Assembly (NCBI GenBank): GCA_023429995.1
Contig: JAEZCE010000065.1
Coordinates: 1-64,000 of the forward strand
Source of the DNA: Bacillota bacterium
Lineage (GTDB): Bacteria; Bacillota; UBA4882; UBA8346
Direction: 5' to 3'
Length of the DNA: 64,000 nucleotides
Part shown: positions 45,936-54,880 of the stretch, in pieces
Layout of the letters: each line of letters starts with the position of its first letter
Numbering within the stretch: position 1 is the first letter of the stretch
Program-made: the position numbers and the translations under genes
The notes under the pieces: model-generated
Databases searched by the model: none
What the model was told of the DNA's origin: nothing
Seen by the model: the letters and a program-made list of their open reading frames with translations, nothing else

Positions 45936-48908
45936 ATGGTTCGCGGGGCGATCTTTGATTTGGATGGCGTCATTGCCGATACGGCCAAATATCATTATTT
46001 GGCCTGGAAGCGGCTGGCTGCTCAGTTGGGCTTCGATTTTTCAATGGAACAAAATGAAGCTTTGAAAGGAGTTAGCCGGTTACGTTCTTTGGAATTGCTG
46101 CTGGAGGCGGGGGGAATATCCGTTGATGAGAGGGAAAAAGAGCGTTTGACGGAAGAAAAAAACCGCTGGTATGTGGAGTACATTTCGCAAATGGATCCCA
46201 GTGAGGTGCTCCCCGGTGTATTGGAATTACTCGGCGACTTAAAAAAACGGGGAGCTAAAATCGCCTTAGGCTCGGCCAGTAAAAATGCAGCGCTGATCTT
46301 GGAACGTCTGCAGCTTCGGGACTATTTCGAGGCGATTGTGGATGGTACTTTGGTGACCCGGGCCAAACCTGATCCGGAGGTTTTCTTATTGGCCGCGGAT
46401 AAGTTAGGGCTGCAGCCTTGGGAATGTATTGTTTTTGAAGATGCCGTAGCCGGTATTGAAGCAGCTCAACGAGGGGGAATGGAAGTTATTGGGGTCGGGA
46501 ACGCGAACCTCAGGAAGATTGCTCCGCATTTTCTGAATGGACTTTATGAATTCCGGCCGGATCAGTTCTTTGTTGATCAACGTTGGTGCCTCCATGAGAA
46601 TCATTTTGAAGTGGGCCTTAATAAATATTATGAGGGGGCATTCACTTTGGGGAGCGGCTACCTGTCGGTGCGGGGTTCTCTGGAGGAAGGATTGAGTGAT
46701 GACCCGCAGGATGAAGAATATCTGCGGGTTCCCGCCAATGTTACCCTGGAAAAACCACGCCCCGGAAAATCCAAATGGGGAACCTTCGTACCGGGAATCG
46801 TCGGCGAACATTTTCTCTTAAATGATGAAATCATTAATCTGCCATGGTTTTTAGAGTTCCAGGTTTATTGCGATGGGGAACGCCTGGATCTGGAAAAAAG
46901 TAAAATCATCCGTTACGATCGTTATTTGAATATGAAAGACGCCACTTTGACCCGTTCTTTACGCTGGCAAACTCAGTCGGGGATGGAAGTTGCCATTCAA
47001 TTTTTCCGCTATATCAACCTGAGTATTCCGGCTTTGTCGGTACAAAGGGTTCGGATACGTTCTATCAAAGGGAATGGAAAGCTAAAGATCGTTTCGGGAA
47101 TCAACGCCAAGGTCCGTACCAATGGATACAATCACTTTACCAAGGTGGATCTGGGAGTGAGTGATGAGGGAAATATTTATTCGGATGGGGTGACGGATAA
47201 AGGCAACCGGATTTTTGAAATATCAAGGTTATTAACATCCCCCGCCGTCCCTTTAAAAACGAACACCGTGGAAGGGCATATATACTATGAGAGCCATTGC
47301 TGCCTGGAAGCCCATCAAACGCTGGAATTCGTCAAAATTACCAGCATCGCCACAGATCGTGATTTAGCAGGGGAGAACTACCGGGAACGGGCTTTAAAAC
47401 TACATAAAATGGGGATAGAGAGCAATTTTAACCGGTTGTATCAAGAACATGCCCGGATCTGGCGGCAAAAATGGGAGAACAGCGATCTGATGATTGAAGG
47501 CGATGACCAGGCTCAGCTGGCTCTGCGTTTCTCTATTTTCCATATGATTCGCAGTAATGCCGAACATGATCCCCGGGTGGCGATCTGCGCCAAGGGCCAT
47601 GCCGGTGAAGCTTATTTTGGCAGATATTTTTGGGATAATGAGCTTTTTGTATTGCCCTTTTTTTTGTATACCAATTTGGATGCCGCGAAGAACTTAATCC
47701 TTTTCCGGTACAACACTTTAAGCGGCGCCCGGGAGAACGCCCGGTCATACGGATACCACGGGGCGCGTTACGCCTGGGAATCTTCGATTGACGGTAAGGA
47801 AGAGTCGGCCGGCTGGCAATACGCGGATCATGAAATCCATGTTACCGCGGATGTGATTTACGCTCTTTGGCACTACTATTGCCAGGCCGCGGATTGGGAA
47901 TTCATGAAACAATACGGGATTGAGATGTTGGTGGAGACCGCCCGGTACTGGGTGGAGCGGGTCGATCCGGACCCGACCCGTCAAAGTTTCAATTTGCTGG
48001 GAGTCATGGGCCCGGACGAGTATTTACCAATAACCCGCAACAATGCTTATACCAATCGGATGGTCAAGTTCAGCCTGGCCAAGACCCTGCAAATGCTGGA
48101 AGATTTCCAGTCGAAAAATCCCCTGGAATATCGCCGGAAAATGGCCGCGCTAAACTTTAATCCCTCGGAAATGGAACGAATCCGTCAGGTGATGGAAGGG
48201 TTAACGATCCCTATCGATCCTGACCGCAATCTGGTGATGCAGTCGGAAGACTTTGAAAGCTATGCCGATATCGATTTTGACCAAATTTGGAAGGACCGAA
48301 GCAAGCCTTTTGGCCATTTCATTTCCCAAGAAAAGAACTATCGCTCAAAAGCTTTAAAACAAGCGGATGTATTGATGTTAATGTATTTATTCCCGGATGA
48401 TTTCACCCATGAGCAAATGAAACGGGCTTACGAATACTATGAACCGATTACGACTCATGATTCATCCCTATCGGCTGCCGTATACGCCATCATGGCAACG
48501 TGGCTGGAAAAGATGGAGGAAGCGGAAAGCTATTTTCAAAAGTCGGTCAAAATCGATCTCGATTTAGGCAAAAAGGGATGCGAGGAAGGTATCCATATCG
48601 CCAACGCCGGAGGTATATGGCAGGCGGTGGTTCATGGCTTTGCCGGTATCCCCAGTGCAATCCGGAACGACATTTTAACCGTAAATCCCCGCTTGCCCAA
48701 ACAGTGGCAAAAAGTAAGTTTTCCCCTGAATTGGAAAGGACAGTCCGTTAGGATCGAAATCGCTAAAGAACAGATCACCCTCACCAACTTAAGCCAAAGA
48801 ACTTTAAAAATCATGGTGAGGGACTCGTTGGTAACCGTTGAACCGGCTCAAACCAGGACGGCGCCTTATCCCATGAGTATGATGAATATTAAACGTATAA
48901 CCAATTGA
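45936..48908 (+). CDS. Fused beta-phosphoglucomutase / GH65 disaccharide phosphorylase
   Basis: 990 residues joining two enzymes. Residues about 1-215 are a HAD-type beta-phosphoglucomutase, with nucleophile D8 and D10 in FDLDGVIAD, LGSASKNA, KPDPEVF and FEDAVAGIEAA. Residues about 225-990 are a family 65 glycoside phosphorylase, with FWDNELFVLPFFLY and GVMGPDEYLP, whose E695 is the expected general acid; further on are TTHDSSLSAAVYAIM and GIHIANAGGIWQAV. The phosphorylase would release beta-glucose 1-phosphate from an alpha-linked disaccharide (maltose, trehalose, kojibiose or nigerose type), and the mutase half would convert it to glucose 6-phosphate. GAGGTGG precedes ATG 45936. It is the last gene of the ABC operon. 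Confidence 0.93.
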   Translation: MVRGAIFDLDGVIADTAKYHYLAWKRLAAQLGFDFSMEQNEALKGVSRLRSLELLLEAGGISVDEREKERLTEEKNRWYVEYISQMDPSEVLPGVLELLGDLKKRGAKIALGSASKNAALILERLQLRDYFEAIVDGTLVTRAKPDPEVFLLAADKLGLQPWECIVFEDAVAGIEAAQRGGMEVIGVGNANLRKIAPHFLNGLYEFRPDQFFVDQRWCLHENHFEVGLNKYYEGAFTLGSGYLSVRGSLEEGLSDDPQDEEYLRVPANVTLEKPRPGKSKWGTFVPGIVGEHFLLNDEIINLPWFLEFQVYCDGERLDLEKSKIIRYDRYLNMKDATLTRSLRWQTQSGMEVAIQFFRYINLSIPALSVQRVRIRSIKGNGKLKIVSGINAKVRTNGYNHFTKVDLGVSDEGNIYSDGVTDKGNRIFEISRLLTSPAVPLKTNTVEGHIYYESHCCLEAHQTLEFVKITSIATDRDLAGENYRERALKLHKMGIESNFNRLYQEHARIWRQKWENSDLMIEGDDQAQLALRFSIFHMIRSNAEHDPRVAICAKGHAGEAYFGRYFWDNELFVLPFFLYTNLDAAKNLILFRYNTLSGARENARSYGYHGARYAWESSIDGKEESAGWQYADHEIHVTADVIYALWHYYCQAADWEFMKQYGIEMLVETARYWVERVDPDPTRQSFNLLGVMGPDEYLPITRNNAYTNRMVKFSLAKTLQMLEDFQSKNPLEYRRKMAALNFNPSEMERIRQVMEGLTIPIDPDRNLVMQSEDFESYADIDFDQIWKDRSKPFGHFISQEKNYRSKALKQADVLMLMYLFPDDFTHEQMKRAYEYYEPITTHDSSLSAAVYAIMATWLEKMEEAESYFQKSVKIDLDLGKKGCEEGIHIANAGGIWQAVVHGFAGIPSAIRNDILTVNPRLPKQWQKVSFPLNWKGQSVRIEIAKEQITLTNLSQRTLKIMVRDSLVTVEPAQTRTAPYPMSMMNIKRITN

Positions 48909-48918
48909 AGGGGGAATG

Positions 48919-48952
48919 GACCGTACCGGTTTAATTCCCGCCTTCAGCACCA
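48919..48952 (+). pseudogene. Degenerate copy of the 3' end of tRNA-Leu
   Basis: Aligning 48919 onward with 24853 onward gives the same text with five substitutions over 34 bp: GACCGTACCGGTT shared, T-loop TTCGATT changed to TTTAATT, and CTTCGGCACCA changed to CTTCAGCACCA. The CCA is kept. Similarity continues into the terminator stem (ATCAAGG). There is no 5' half, so it is not a functional tRNA. Confidence 0.82.
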
Positions 48953-48957
48953 ATATT

Positions 48958-49010
48958 ATCAAGGAATTGGAAACTAAAAAAAGATTTCCGACTCCTTGAT
49001 TTTTTATTTT
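48958..49010 (+). terminator. Terminator of the GH65 operon, related to the tRNA-Leu terminator
   Basis: ATCAAGGAATTGGAAA pairs with ATTTCCGACTCCTTGAT using two G-T-type positions, followed by TTTTTT. Its outer stem matches that of the terminator at 24892. Confidence 0.87.
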
Positions 49011-49095
49011 CAGCTAAAAATTCCCTAATAAATCACCATACCCATATAGTATATTCAAAAATCTTTAGGGCTTGGGCTAAGAAGTTCGATATCAT

Positions 49096-49139
49096 ATTTC
49101 ATGAAATAAAATTTTGTAAAAAAATTATATTTCGCGAAA
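49096..49139. promoter_or_regulatory. Palindromic sites upstream of the second ABC operon
   Basis: ATTTCATGAAAT (49096-49107) and TTTCGCGAAA (49130-49139) are perfect palindromes sharing TTTCnnGAAA. A weaker form, ATTTCACAAAAC, lies at 49218-49229 against the -35 box. They are candidate operators, possibly for the RpiR-type regulator encoded at 54881. Confidence 0.5.
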
Positions 49140-49231
49140 CATCAAGGTTTAAAGAACGGTCGTTTGCTATGAATTTAAAGGAAATCAAAACACAAACGAA
49201 ACATTAAAAAAAATTTTATTTCACAAAACTA

Positions 49232-49260
49232 TTGACGAAGACCTTTTCGCAATTTATAAT
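49232..49260 (+). promoter_or_regulatory. Sigma-A promoter of the second ABC sugar operon
   Basis: TTGACG at 49232-49237 and TATAAT at 49255-49260 with a 17-bp spacer. The predicted start is near 49267, just before a ribosome-binding site and a short leader frame. A degenerate cre-like string (TGAAGCGCTTTCA, one base short of consensus) lies at 49285-49297. Confidence 0.82.
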
Positions 49261-49283
49261 TAAATTAGCGGTCGGAGGCGAAA

Positions 49284-49334
49284 ATGAAGCGCTTTCAATA
49301 CCGATTTAACAAACGGGAGGGAAAAAGTAGATGA
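49284..49334 (+). CDS. Sixteen-codon leader peptide overlapping the binding-protein start
   Basis: A frame encoding MKRFQYRFNKREGKSR, preceded by CGGAGGCG at 5-nt spacing. Its TGA overlaps the binding-protein ATG (ATGA), so ribosomes finishing it could re-initiate there. It is the first frame after the predicted transcription start. Whether it is translated is unproven; a chance frame is possible. Confidence 0.4.
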   Translation: MKRFQYRFNKREGKSR

Positions 49335-50599
49335 AAAAAAATTTCCTGATTGTTTTACTGGCTATCGTAATGGTTGGAACGATGATGCTGGGGTTAACCC
49401 AAACATCGACCACAATGGCCAAATCCAGCGATGTAACTCTTGAATTTGTTCAATGGTGGGAACCGGAGCTTCCCGCAGGGGCTTTTAGAGCGCTGATGGA
49501 CAAGTTTGAGGCTCAAAATCCGGGAATCAAAGTCAAACTGCTCAGCGGGCCTTACGCTACAACAAAAGAGCAAGTAATTGCAGGTGCGGCAAGTGGTACA
49601 ATGTCAGACGTTATCGGTCTGGACGGCGCTTGGGTAAGTGATTTTGTAAAACAGGGCTCCATAGCCAATTTAACTCAAGTAATGAAAAGCGCCGGATATA
49701 ATGACAAAGAACTGGCATCCCAGGTTAAATTGAATGGCGCTACTTACATGATTCCGGTTGTCAATTTTGTTTATCCGGTATTTGTTAACGAGCAGCTTTT
49801 AAAAGCGGCGGGTATTAAAGCCGTTCCGGCCAACCGGACCGAATTTGCTCAAGCTGCAAAAGCAATGACCAATGCCAAGAAAAACATTTATGGCTGGATT
49901 CTTCCACTGTCAATGGAAGTACCCAATGGTATTCAGAATGATGTTATGTCATGGGTATGGGCTTCCGGTCAAAGTATGCTGAAAAACGGCAAGCCGGATG
50001 TAACCAGCAATGATGTTAAGAGTGCAATGACATATATTAAAGGATTATATGACGAAGGCGTTATTGCTCCGGGTGCATTTACATTGAAGGAACAGGATAA
50101 GGTTGAAGAATTTACCAACGGGCGTGTTGGGATGATGATTGATTCATTGGCCCATATCAATTTGATCCGCAAGAGCAACCCCAATTTGAAATTCAGCCTT
50201 GCCGCCCTACCGGCCGTGGATGGATATAAGGGTAAAAGAGGACTGCCATATGCTTCATGGGGTATAGGCATTTCAACCAACACAAAACATAAGGCGGAAG
50301 CCTGGAAGCTTGTTCAGTTCTTAATGAGCAAAGATATCAATTCACAGCTTTCATCCATAGCGAATGCATTCCCGGGCAATAAGAATTCCGTCCCCAATTT
50401 TGTAAAAACAGACAAGTTATTTGAAACAGCTTTCAACATCTACAAGAGCGGTTACCCTGCAAACGAGTTTGTTGGATTACCGGTTGCCGAAGACCTTATG
50501 AGGTCCTTTGATGAGCAGCTCCAGCTTTACCTTGACGGCAAGCAGAATATCGACACCACACTTGGAAACGCGCAGGCCGCTTGGGTCAAGAAATTTTAA
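49331..50599 (+). CDS. ABC transporter sugar-binding protein
   Basis: A 422-residue family 1-type solute-binding protein. The signal peptide (about 1-30, ending TMAK) has no lipobox cysteine. Segments such as FVQWWEPELPAGAFRALMDK, EEFTNGRVGMMIDSLAHINL and YASWGIGISTNTKHKAEAWK are typical. GGGAGGG precedes the ATG. It is the first gene of an operon with two permeases, an aldolase, a sugar kinase and an isomerase, which points to a monosaccharide or sugar alcohol ligand. Confidence 0.93.
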   Translation: MKKNFLIVLLAIVMVGTMMLGLTQTSTTMAKSSDVTLEFVQWWEPELPAGAFRALMDKFEAQNPGIKVKLLSGPYATTKEQVIAGAASGTMSDVIGLDGAWVSDFVKQGSIANLTQVMKSAGYNDKELASQVKLNGATYMIPVVNFVYPVFVNEQLLKAAGIKAVPANRTEFAQAAKAMTNAKKNIYGWILPLSMEVPNGIQNDVMSWVWASGQSMLKNGKPDVTSNDVKSAMTYIKGLYDEGVIAPGAFTLKEQDKVEEFTNGRVGMMIDSLAHINLIRKSNPNLKFSLAALPAVDGYKGKRGLPYASWGIGISTNTKHKAEAWKLVQFLMSKDINSQLSSIANAFPGNKNSVPNFVKTDKLFETAFNIYKSGYPANEFVGLPVAEDLMRSFDEQLQLYLDGKQNIDTTLGNAQAAWVKKF

Positions 50600-50619
50600 A
50601 AATGGTTTCGATTCATCGT

Positions 50620-50656
50620 GGAATATCGCATAGCTCTTTAAGCTATGCGATATTCC
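50620..50656. repeat. 16-bp inverted repeat after the binding-protein gene
   Basis: GGAATATCGCATAGCT and its exact complement flank the 5-nt loop CTTTA. There is no T-run, so it is more likely an mRNA-stabilising or processing stem than a terminator. Confidence 0.9.
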
Positions 50657-50691
50657 TAAGAAATATATGAATCAGGTGGGAGGCTGCTTGA

Positions 50692-51615
50692 TTGTTAACA
50701 AAGATTGCCGAAGTGGATGTTCGCAAAAGAAATATATGGCAAAGTTTCAGAAAAAAGATTACACCCTACGCTTATATTTCACCAACGATTCTGTTGATGA
50801 TCGTGTTGATGATCATTCCCATCAGCATGGTTGTCGGATATTCTTTACTGGATAATGTGATTATGAACAAAAATCCCGTATGGGTGGGATTGTCCAATTA
50901 TCTGACGGTTTTTACAGATCCGGTTTTTTATGAGGCGATTTACAATACCTTCTTTTTTACGGTTGTAAGTGTGATTTTTCATCTGGTAATCGGTCTGGCT
51001 TTTGCCTTGTTATTAAATACAAAACTCCTCAATACGGTAACAAAATCGCTTTTCCGGGTTATCTATATTATGCCGTGGGTATTTACGGCTGCAATCATCG
51101 CTATTTTATGGAGACTGATGTTAAATCCCAATGGTATTGTAAATTATATTCTGCAGGCAACGGGGTTGATCGGCAGTCAGATTATTTGGCTCGGGTCCGA
51201 AAAAACAGCCTTATTGGCATTGACTTTCATTAATATCTGGGCAGGTTATCCGTTCTATATGGTCAGCCTTTTGGCGGGTCTCCAGGGCATTTCGGAAGAC
51301 CTCTATGAGGCGGGAACGGTTGATGGAGCCAATAGTGTACAGAAATTTTTCTTGATAACGATTCCTCAGCTTAAGCCGATAATGGTCAGTATGGCTATGC
51401 TGGACTGCATCTGGACAATGCAGCAGTTCACATTGGTATGGATGACAACGGGAGGGGGGCCGATTCATTACACGGAGATGCTGAGCACATATACTTACAA
51501 GCAGGCCTTTAGCGGATATGCTTTTTCCCTTGCATCGACCAGCGCAGTCATCATTCTTTTATTTTCCATGATGATGGCTGTATTCTATGTAAAACATCAG
51601 AAAGCGAGGGATTAA
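50692..51615 (+). CDS. ABC sugar transporter permease (MalF-like)
   Basis: 307 residues with six membrane segments. The EAA-type loop is SEDLYEAGTVDGANSVQKFF, followed by ITIPQLKP. The start is TTG with GGGAGG 8 nt upstream. It is followed directly by the second permease. Confidence 0.93.
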   Translation: MLTKIAEVDVRKRNIWQSFRKKITPYAYISPTILLMIVLMIIPISMVVGYSLLDNVIMNKNPVWVGLSNYLTVFTDPVFYEAIYNTFFFTVVSVIFHLVIGLAFALLLNTKLLNTVTKSLFRVIYIMPWVFTAAIIAILWRLMLNPNGIVNYILQATGLIGSQIIWLGSEKTALLALTFINIWAGYPFYMVSLLAGLQGISEDLYEAGTVDGANSVQKFFLITIPQLKPIMVSMAMLDCIWTMQQFTLVWMTTGGGPIHYTEMLSTYTYKQAFSGYAFSLASTSAVIILLFSMMMAVFYVKHQKARD

Positions 51616-51619
51616 AATA

Positions 51620-52459
51620 ATGTCAAAGAAATTTAAGAAAGCTGCAACCAAGACATTGATTATAATCGCTCTGCTTATCGGAGCCGTATTTGCAGCCTTT
51701 CCGGCTTTATGGATGCTGATGAATTCTTTAAAACCCAATACGGAAATATTTGCCTATCCGCCTAAATTTATTTCCAGTACTTTTTCATTCGATGCTTATA
51801 AAACCATCGTTACCAATCCTGACAAGATACGTTTCTTTATGAATAGTTATATTATTTCGGTATCGGTAACCCTTTTTACCCTTATTGTGGCGATCCTGGC
51901 TGCTTACAGCTTCAGCCGCTATGATTATAAGCTGAAAAAGACGCTCAATGTGGTCATTATAAGTGTTCAAGCGGTGCCGCCCATTACATTATTGATTCCT
52001 TATTTTGGCCTGATTGTAATCCTGGGTATGTATAACAGCTATAGAGCTTTAATATTGACTTACATGGTATTTACACTTCCATATGCAATATTGATGTTGA
52101 CCGGTTACTTCAACACTTTGCCGAAGGAATTGGACGAAGCGGTCATGGTTGACGGAGCAAGCCCGTTTTATGCTCTATGGAAAATTCTCGTACCCATCGC
52201 AAAGCCTGGTATTGTTTCCGTAGGAATCTATACGTTCATGCAAGCGTGGAATGAATTTCTCTTTGCGCTGACACTGACCAAGACAATTGAAATGAGAACG
52301 GTGCCGATAGGCATTCAACAACTGATGGGGCAGCATTCGTATGAATGGAATGAAATGATGGCCATGAGTATCCTGGGATGTCTGCCGGTTCTGATCATAT
52401 TCCTGTTTTTCCAACGTTATTTCAAAGGCGGTTTGACAACTGGTTCAGTCAAAAGCTGA
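51620..52459 (+). CDS. ABC sugar transporter permease (MalG-like)
   Basis: 279 residues with six membrane segments. The EAA-type loop is PKELDEAVMVDGASPFYALW, followed by KILVPIAKPGIVSV. It begins 4 bp after the previous permease. The 142-bp gap after it holds no gene. Confidence 0.93.
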   Translation: MSKKFKKAATKTLIIIALLIGAVFAAFPALWMLMNSLKPNTEIFAYPPKFISSTFSFDAYKTIVTNPDKIRFFMNSYIISVSVTLFTLIVAILAAYSFSRYDYKLKKTLNVVIISVQAVPPITLLIPYFGLIVILGMYNSYRALILTYMVFTLPYAILMLTGYFNTLPKELDEAVMVDGASPFYALWKILVPIAKPGIVSVGIYTFMQAWNEFLFALTLTKTIEMRTVPIGIQQLMGQHSYEWNEMMAMSILGCLPVLIIFLFFQRYFKGGLTTGSVKS

Positions 52460-52601
52460 GGAATAACCGAAATAACTTGTATTTCTGAAGGAGAGTGGTA
52501 ACGCGATTCAAAATGCTGATTTTCTGGAAGGGCAGAAATATGAGGTGTGCATAAGCAAAATATATGCCTAAACAAAATAAAAATTCAAAGGAGTCATCAT
52601 C

Positions 52602-53462
52602 ATGTTAATGAATATGAAAAATCTATTAAAAGTGGCGAGTAAAAACAATTTTGCGGTTCCTGCCTTTAATATCAGCGACTATGCTATGTTGAACGGTATT
52701 TTCGAAGCGTCGGAAGAAAAAAACGCGCCGCTGATCATTGCCATCCATCCGGATGAATTAAGGCATATTGGAGTGGAGATGGTCAAGGGGATCATCGAAA
52801 AAGCGCATAAGGCCACCGTACCGGTTTGCATCCATCTGGATCATGGCTCATCCTTTGAGCAGATCATGGTTGCGATTCGAAACGGTTTCACATCCGTGAT
52901 GATTGATGGTTCAAGCCTTCCTTTTGAAAAAAATATTGCCCTGTGTAAAAAAGTTGTTGAAGCTGCTCATGCTGTAAATGTTTCGGTTGAAGGAGAGCTG
53001 GGGACCATCGGTTCTACGGATTCCGAAGCGGAGTGTAGCGCGGAATCAATCATTTATACCAATCCGGATGATGCCGCAAAATTTGTGGAGGCCACAGGTG
53101 TTGATTCGCTGGCGATAGCGATTGGGACATCCCATGGAATTTATCCCAAGGGAATGATTCCCGAATTAAAGCTGGACTTATTAAAGGAAATCAAGTCAAA
53201 GGTATCGATTCCCTTAGTTCTGCATGGCGGCTCAAACAATCCGGATAAAGAAATCGGTGAGTCGGTAACTTTGGGTATCAATAAAATCAATATATCCAGT
53301 GATATCAAAGTTGCTTACCATGACAAAATGCGTGAAGTGCTTGCCGACGCGGGACTTAGAGAACCCAATTCCATTCAGCCCTCTTGCATAGCTGCTATGA
53401 AAAAAACCGCTTGCCATAAAATTGAGCTTTTCAAGGCTGAAAGCAAAGCTTCGTTATATTAG
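52602..53462 (+). CDS. Class II (zinc) fructose/tagatose-bisphosphate aldolase family protein
   Basis: 286 residues. The N-terminus FAVPAFNISDYAMLNGIFEA is typical of the family. Zinc and substrate motifs are HLDHGSSFEQ (catalytic Asp and first His), AIGTSHGIYP and LVLHGGSNNP, and NISSDIKVA binds phosphate. Relatives cleave fructose 1,6-, tagatose 1,6- or related ketose bisphosphates into triose phosphates. AAAGGAG is 7 nt before the ATG. Next to a sugar kinase and an isomerase it should be the cleavage step of the pathway. Confidence 0.93.
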   Translation: MLMNMKNLLKVASKNNFAVPAFNISDYAMLNGIFEASEEKNAPLIIAIHPDELRHIGVEMVKGIIEKAHKATVPVCIHLDHGSSFEQIMVAIRNGFTSVMIDGSSLPFEKNIALCKKVVEAAHAVNVSVEGELGTIGSTDSEAECSAESIIYTNPDDAAKFVEATGVDSLAIAIGTSHGIYPKGMIPELKLDLLKEIKSKVSIPLVLHGGSNNPDKEIGESVTLGINKINISSDIKVAYHDKMREVLADAGLREPNSIQPSCIAAMKKTACHKIELFKAESKASLY

Positions 53463-53487
53463 GCAACCACCCGGGAGGGCGCGGATC

Positions 53488-54672
53488 ATGAAAGAAAAGA
53501 TTATTTTGGGACTGGGCAACAATATTGATTATGAAATCGTTTGGGATTCAAGGGTGTTTGAGGAGATGATCATCCAATATGGAATCCATAAGGATGAATT
53601 GAAGAATGAAATCGCTGTGAACAGTGAACGCGATTTAGTTGTTTCGATTCTTGGATTCTTGAAGGAAGAAGTCGGCGGCGAACGCTATGTTTCTTCTCCG
53701 GATATCATCGAGAAATTTGCTAAAAATTTTGAATGCCGGATCACCATGGGAGGAACATCAGTAAGGGCCGCTGCAGCCATGCGCAAGTTGGGTTATACTT
53801 CCGCTCTTCATCTTGTAACAATCAATGACCATGTTCGCGGGCTGCTTCCACCAGATTGTCCCTATGTATGCAGTGCTGATGAAGAGCATATATACCCCCA
53901 TCTGATCGTTCAGTTCACTCAGGGTATAAAAGTAACGGCATCAGACATTGACATTTATACGAAACGCAGTAACCGGATTATCTATGATAACGACCCAGAC
54001 AATGTGGAAATGAAATTGACCGGAAACTTGCGCGAGCTAATAACCGCCGCCGAAGTATTTTTGATTTCAGGTTTTAATGCAATGCATCGTAAAACTCTGC
54101 TTGAAGAAAGGCTTCAGACGCTCTTAAAGATCATGGCGGCTCTTCCTGAAAAAGCATACGTATTTTATGAGGATGCGTGCTTTCACGATGCCGGCTTAAG
54201 TAAGACGGTGCGTGATACCTTAATTGGAAAGATCGCTATTTACAGTCTTAATGAAGACGAACTCCAGGGATATTTGAAAAGAAAACTGGATTTACTGAAG
54301 CCGGACCAGATGATCAGGGCGTTGGAAGATGTTCATCAATTAATCCCTGTACCGGTAATTGTGGTGCATACCCGATACTGGGCGCTAGCTTATGGCAGAA
54401 ATGCGGGTTTATTTGAAAAGGCGCTGAAAGGCGGAATAAACATGGCCGGCACACGCTTCAGATTTGGTGATGATTTTACCTTGGAAAATTATCATCAGAC
54501 AGAACAAAATGTTCTCCAGCATGAAGGGGTCGTCTTTGCTGAGGCGATGAAAAGACAGTTAGGTGAAAAAGTATGCTGTCTGGCTTGCATACAGGCCGAA
54601 GAAACCAAAGCAACTACGATTGGTCTTGGTGATGCTTTTGTAGGAGGCTTTTTACCCGCTCTTATCCAATAG
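53488..54672 (+). CDS. ADP-dependent phosphofructokinase/glucokinase family protein
   Basis: 394 residues. The N-terminus IILGLGNNIDYEIVW and the C-terminal TTIGLGDAFVGGFLPALI (GxGD catalytic motif) fit the ribokinase-fold ADP-dependent sugar kinase family, known mainly from archaea but also in some bacteria. A central GGTSVRAAAAMRKLG segment resembles the sugar-binding region. GGAGGG precedes ATG 53488. A longer frame from 53422 overlaps the aldolase and is rejected. It probably phosphorylates the ketose (or ketose phosphate) split by the aldolase. Whether ADP is the donor needs testing. Confidence 0.7.
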   Translation: MKEKIILGLGNNIDYEIVWDSRVFEEMIIQYGIHKDELKNEIAVNSERDLVVSILGFLKEEVGGERYVSSPDIIEKFAKNFECRITMGGTSVRAAAAMRKLGYTSALHLVTINDHVRGLLPPDCPYVCSADEEHIYPHLIVQFTQGIKVTASDIDIYTKRSNRIIYDNDPDNVEMKLTGNLRELITAAEVFLISGFNAMHRKTLLEERLQTLLKIMAALPEKAYVFYEDACFHDAGLSKTVRDTLIGKIAIYSLNEDELQGYLKRKLDLLKPDQMIRALEDVHQLIPVPVIVVHTRYWALAYGRNAGLFEKALKGGINMAGTRFRFGDDFTLENYHQTEQNVLQHEGVVFAEAMKRQLGEKVCCLACIQAEETKATTIGLGDAFVGGFLPALIQ

Positions 54673-54712
54673 GCCGGGAAACCCGGTAGCGGTTTCAAGG
54701 TGTTTAATATAT

Positions 54713-54741
54713 TTGAATTGGAAATATATTCATGATATAAT
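54713..54741 (+). promoter_or_regulatory. Sigma-A promoter of the RpiR regulator gene
   Basis: TTGAAT at 54713-54718, a 17-bp spacer and TATAAT at 54736-54741. The leader to 54881 contains a perfect 9-bp inverted repeat, TCAACTACG (54761-54769) with CGTAGTTGA (54814-54822), enclosing about 44 nt. Confidence 0.7.
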
Positions 54742-54880
54742 CAGCGCGAAGTACTTCTTCTCAACTACGGAATTGAAATCCAAAGGCAGCGCTGAAGCCG
54801 AGGGTTTGAATCTCGTAGTTGAAACCATCAGATTTTTGTCCCTTTGATTGCGTTAGGGAATACAAGAGAGGATTGTAAAT

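Noticed and set aside
54761..54830. Inverted repeat before the RpiR gene considered as a tRNA
   Set aside because: A T-loop-like string and paired ends are present, but T-stem and anticodon arm do not form.
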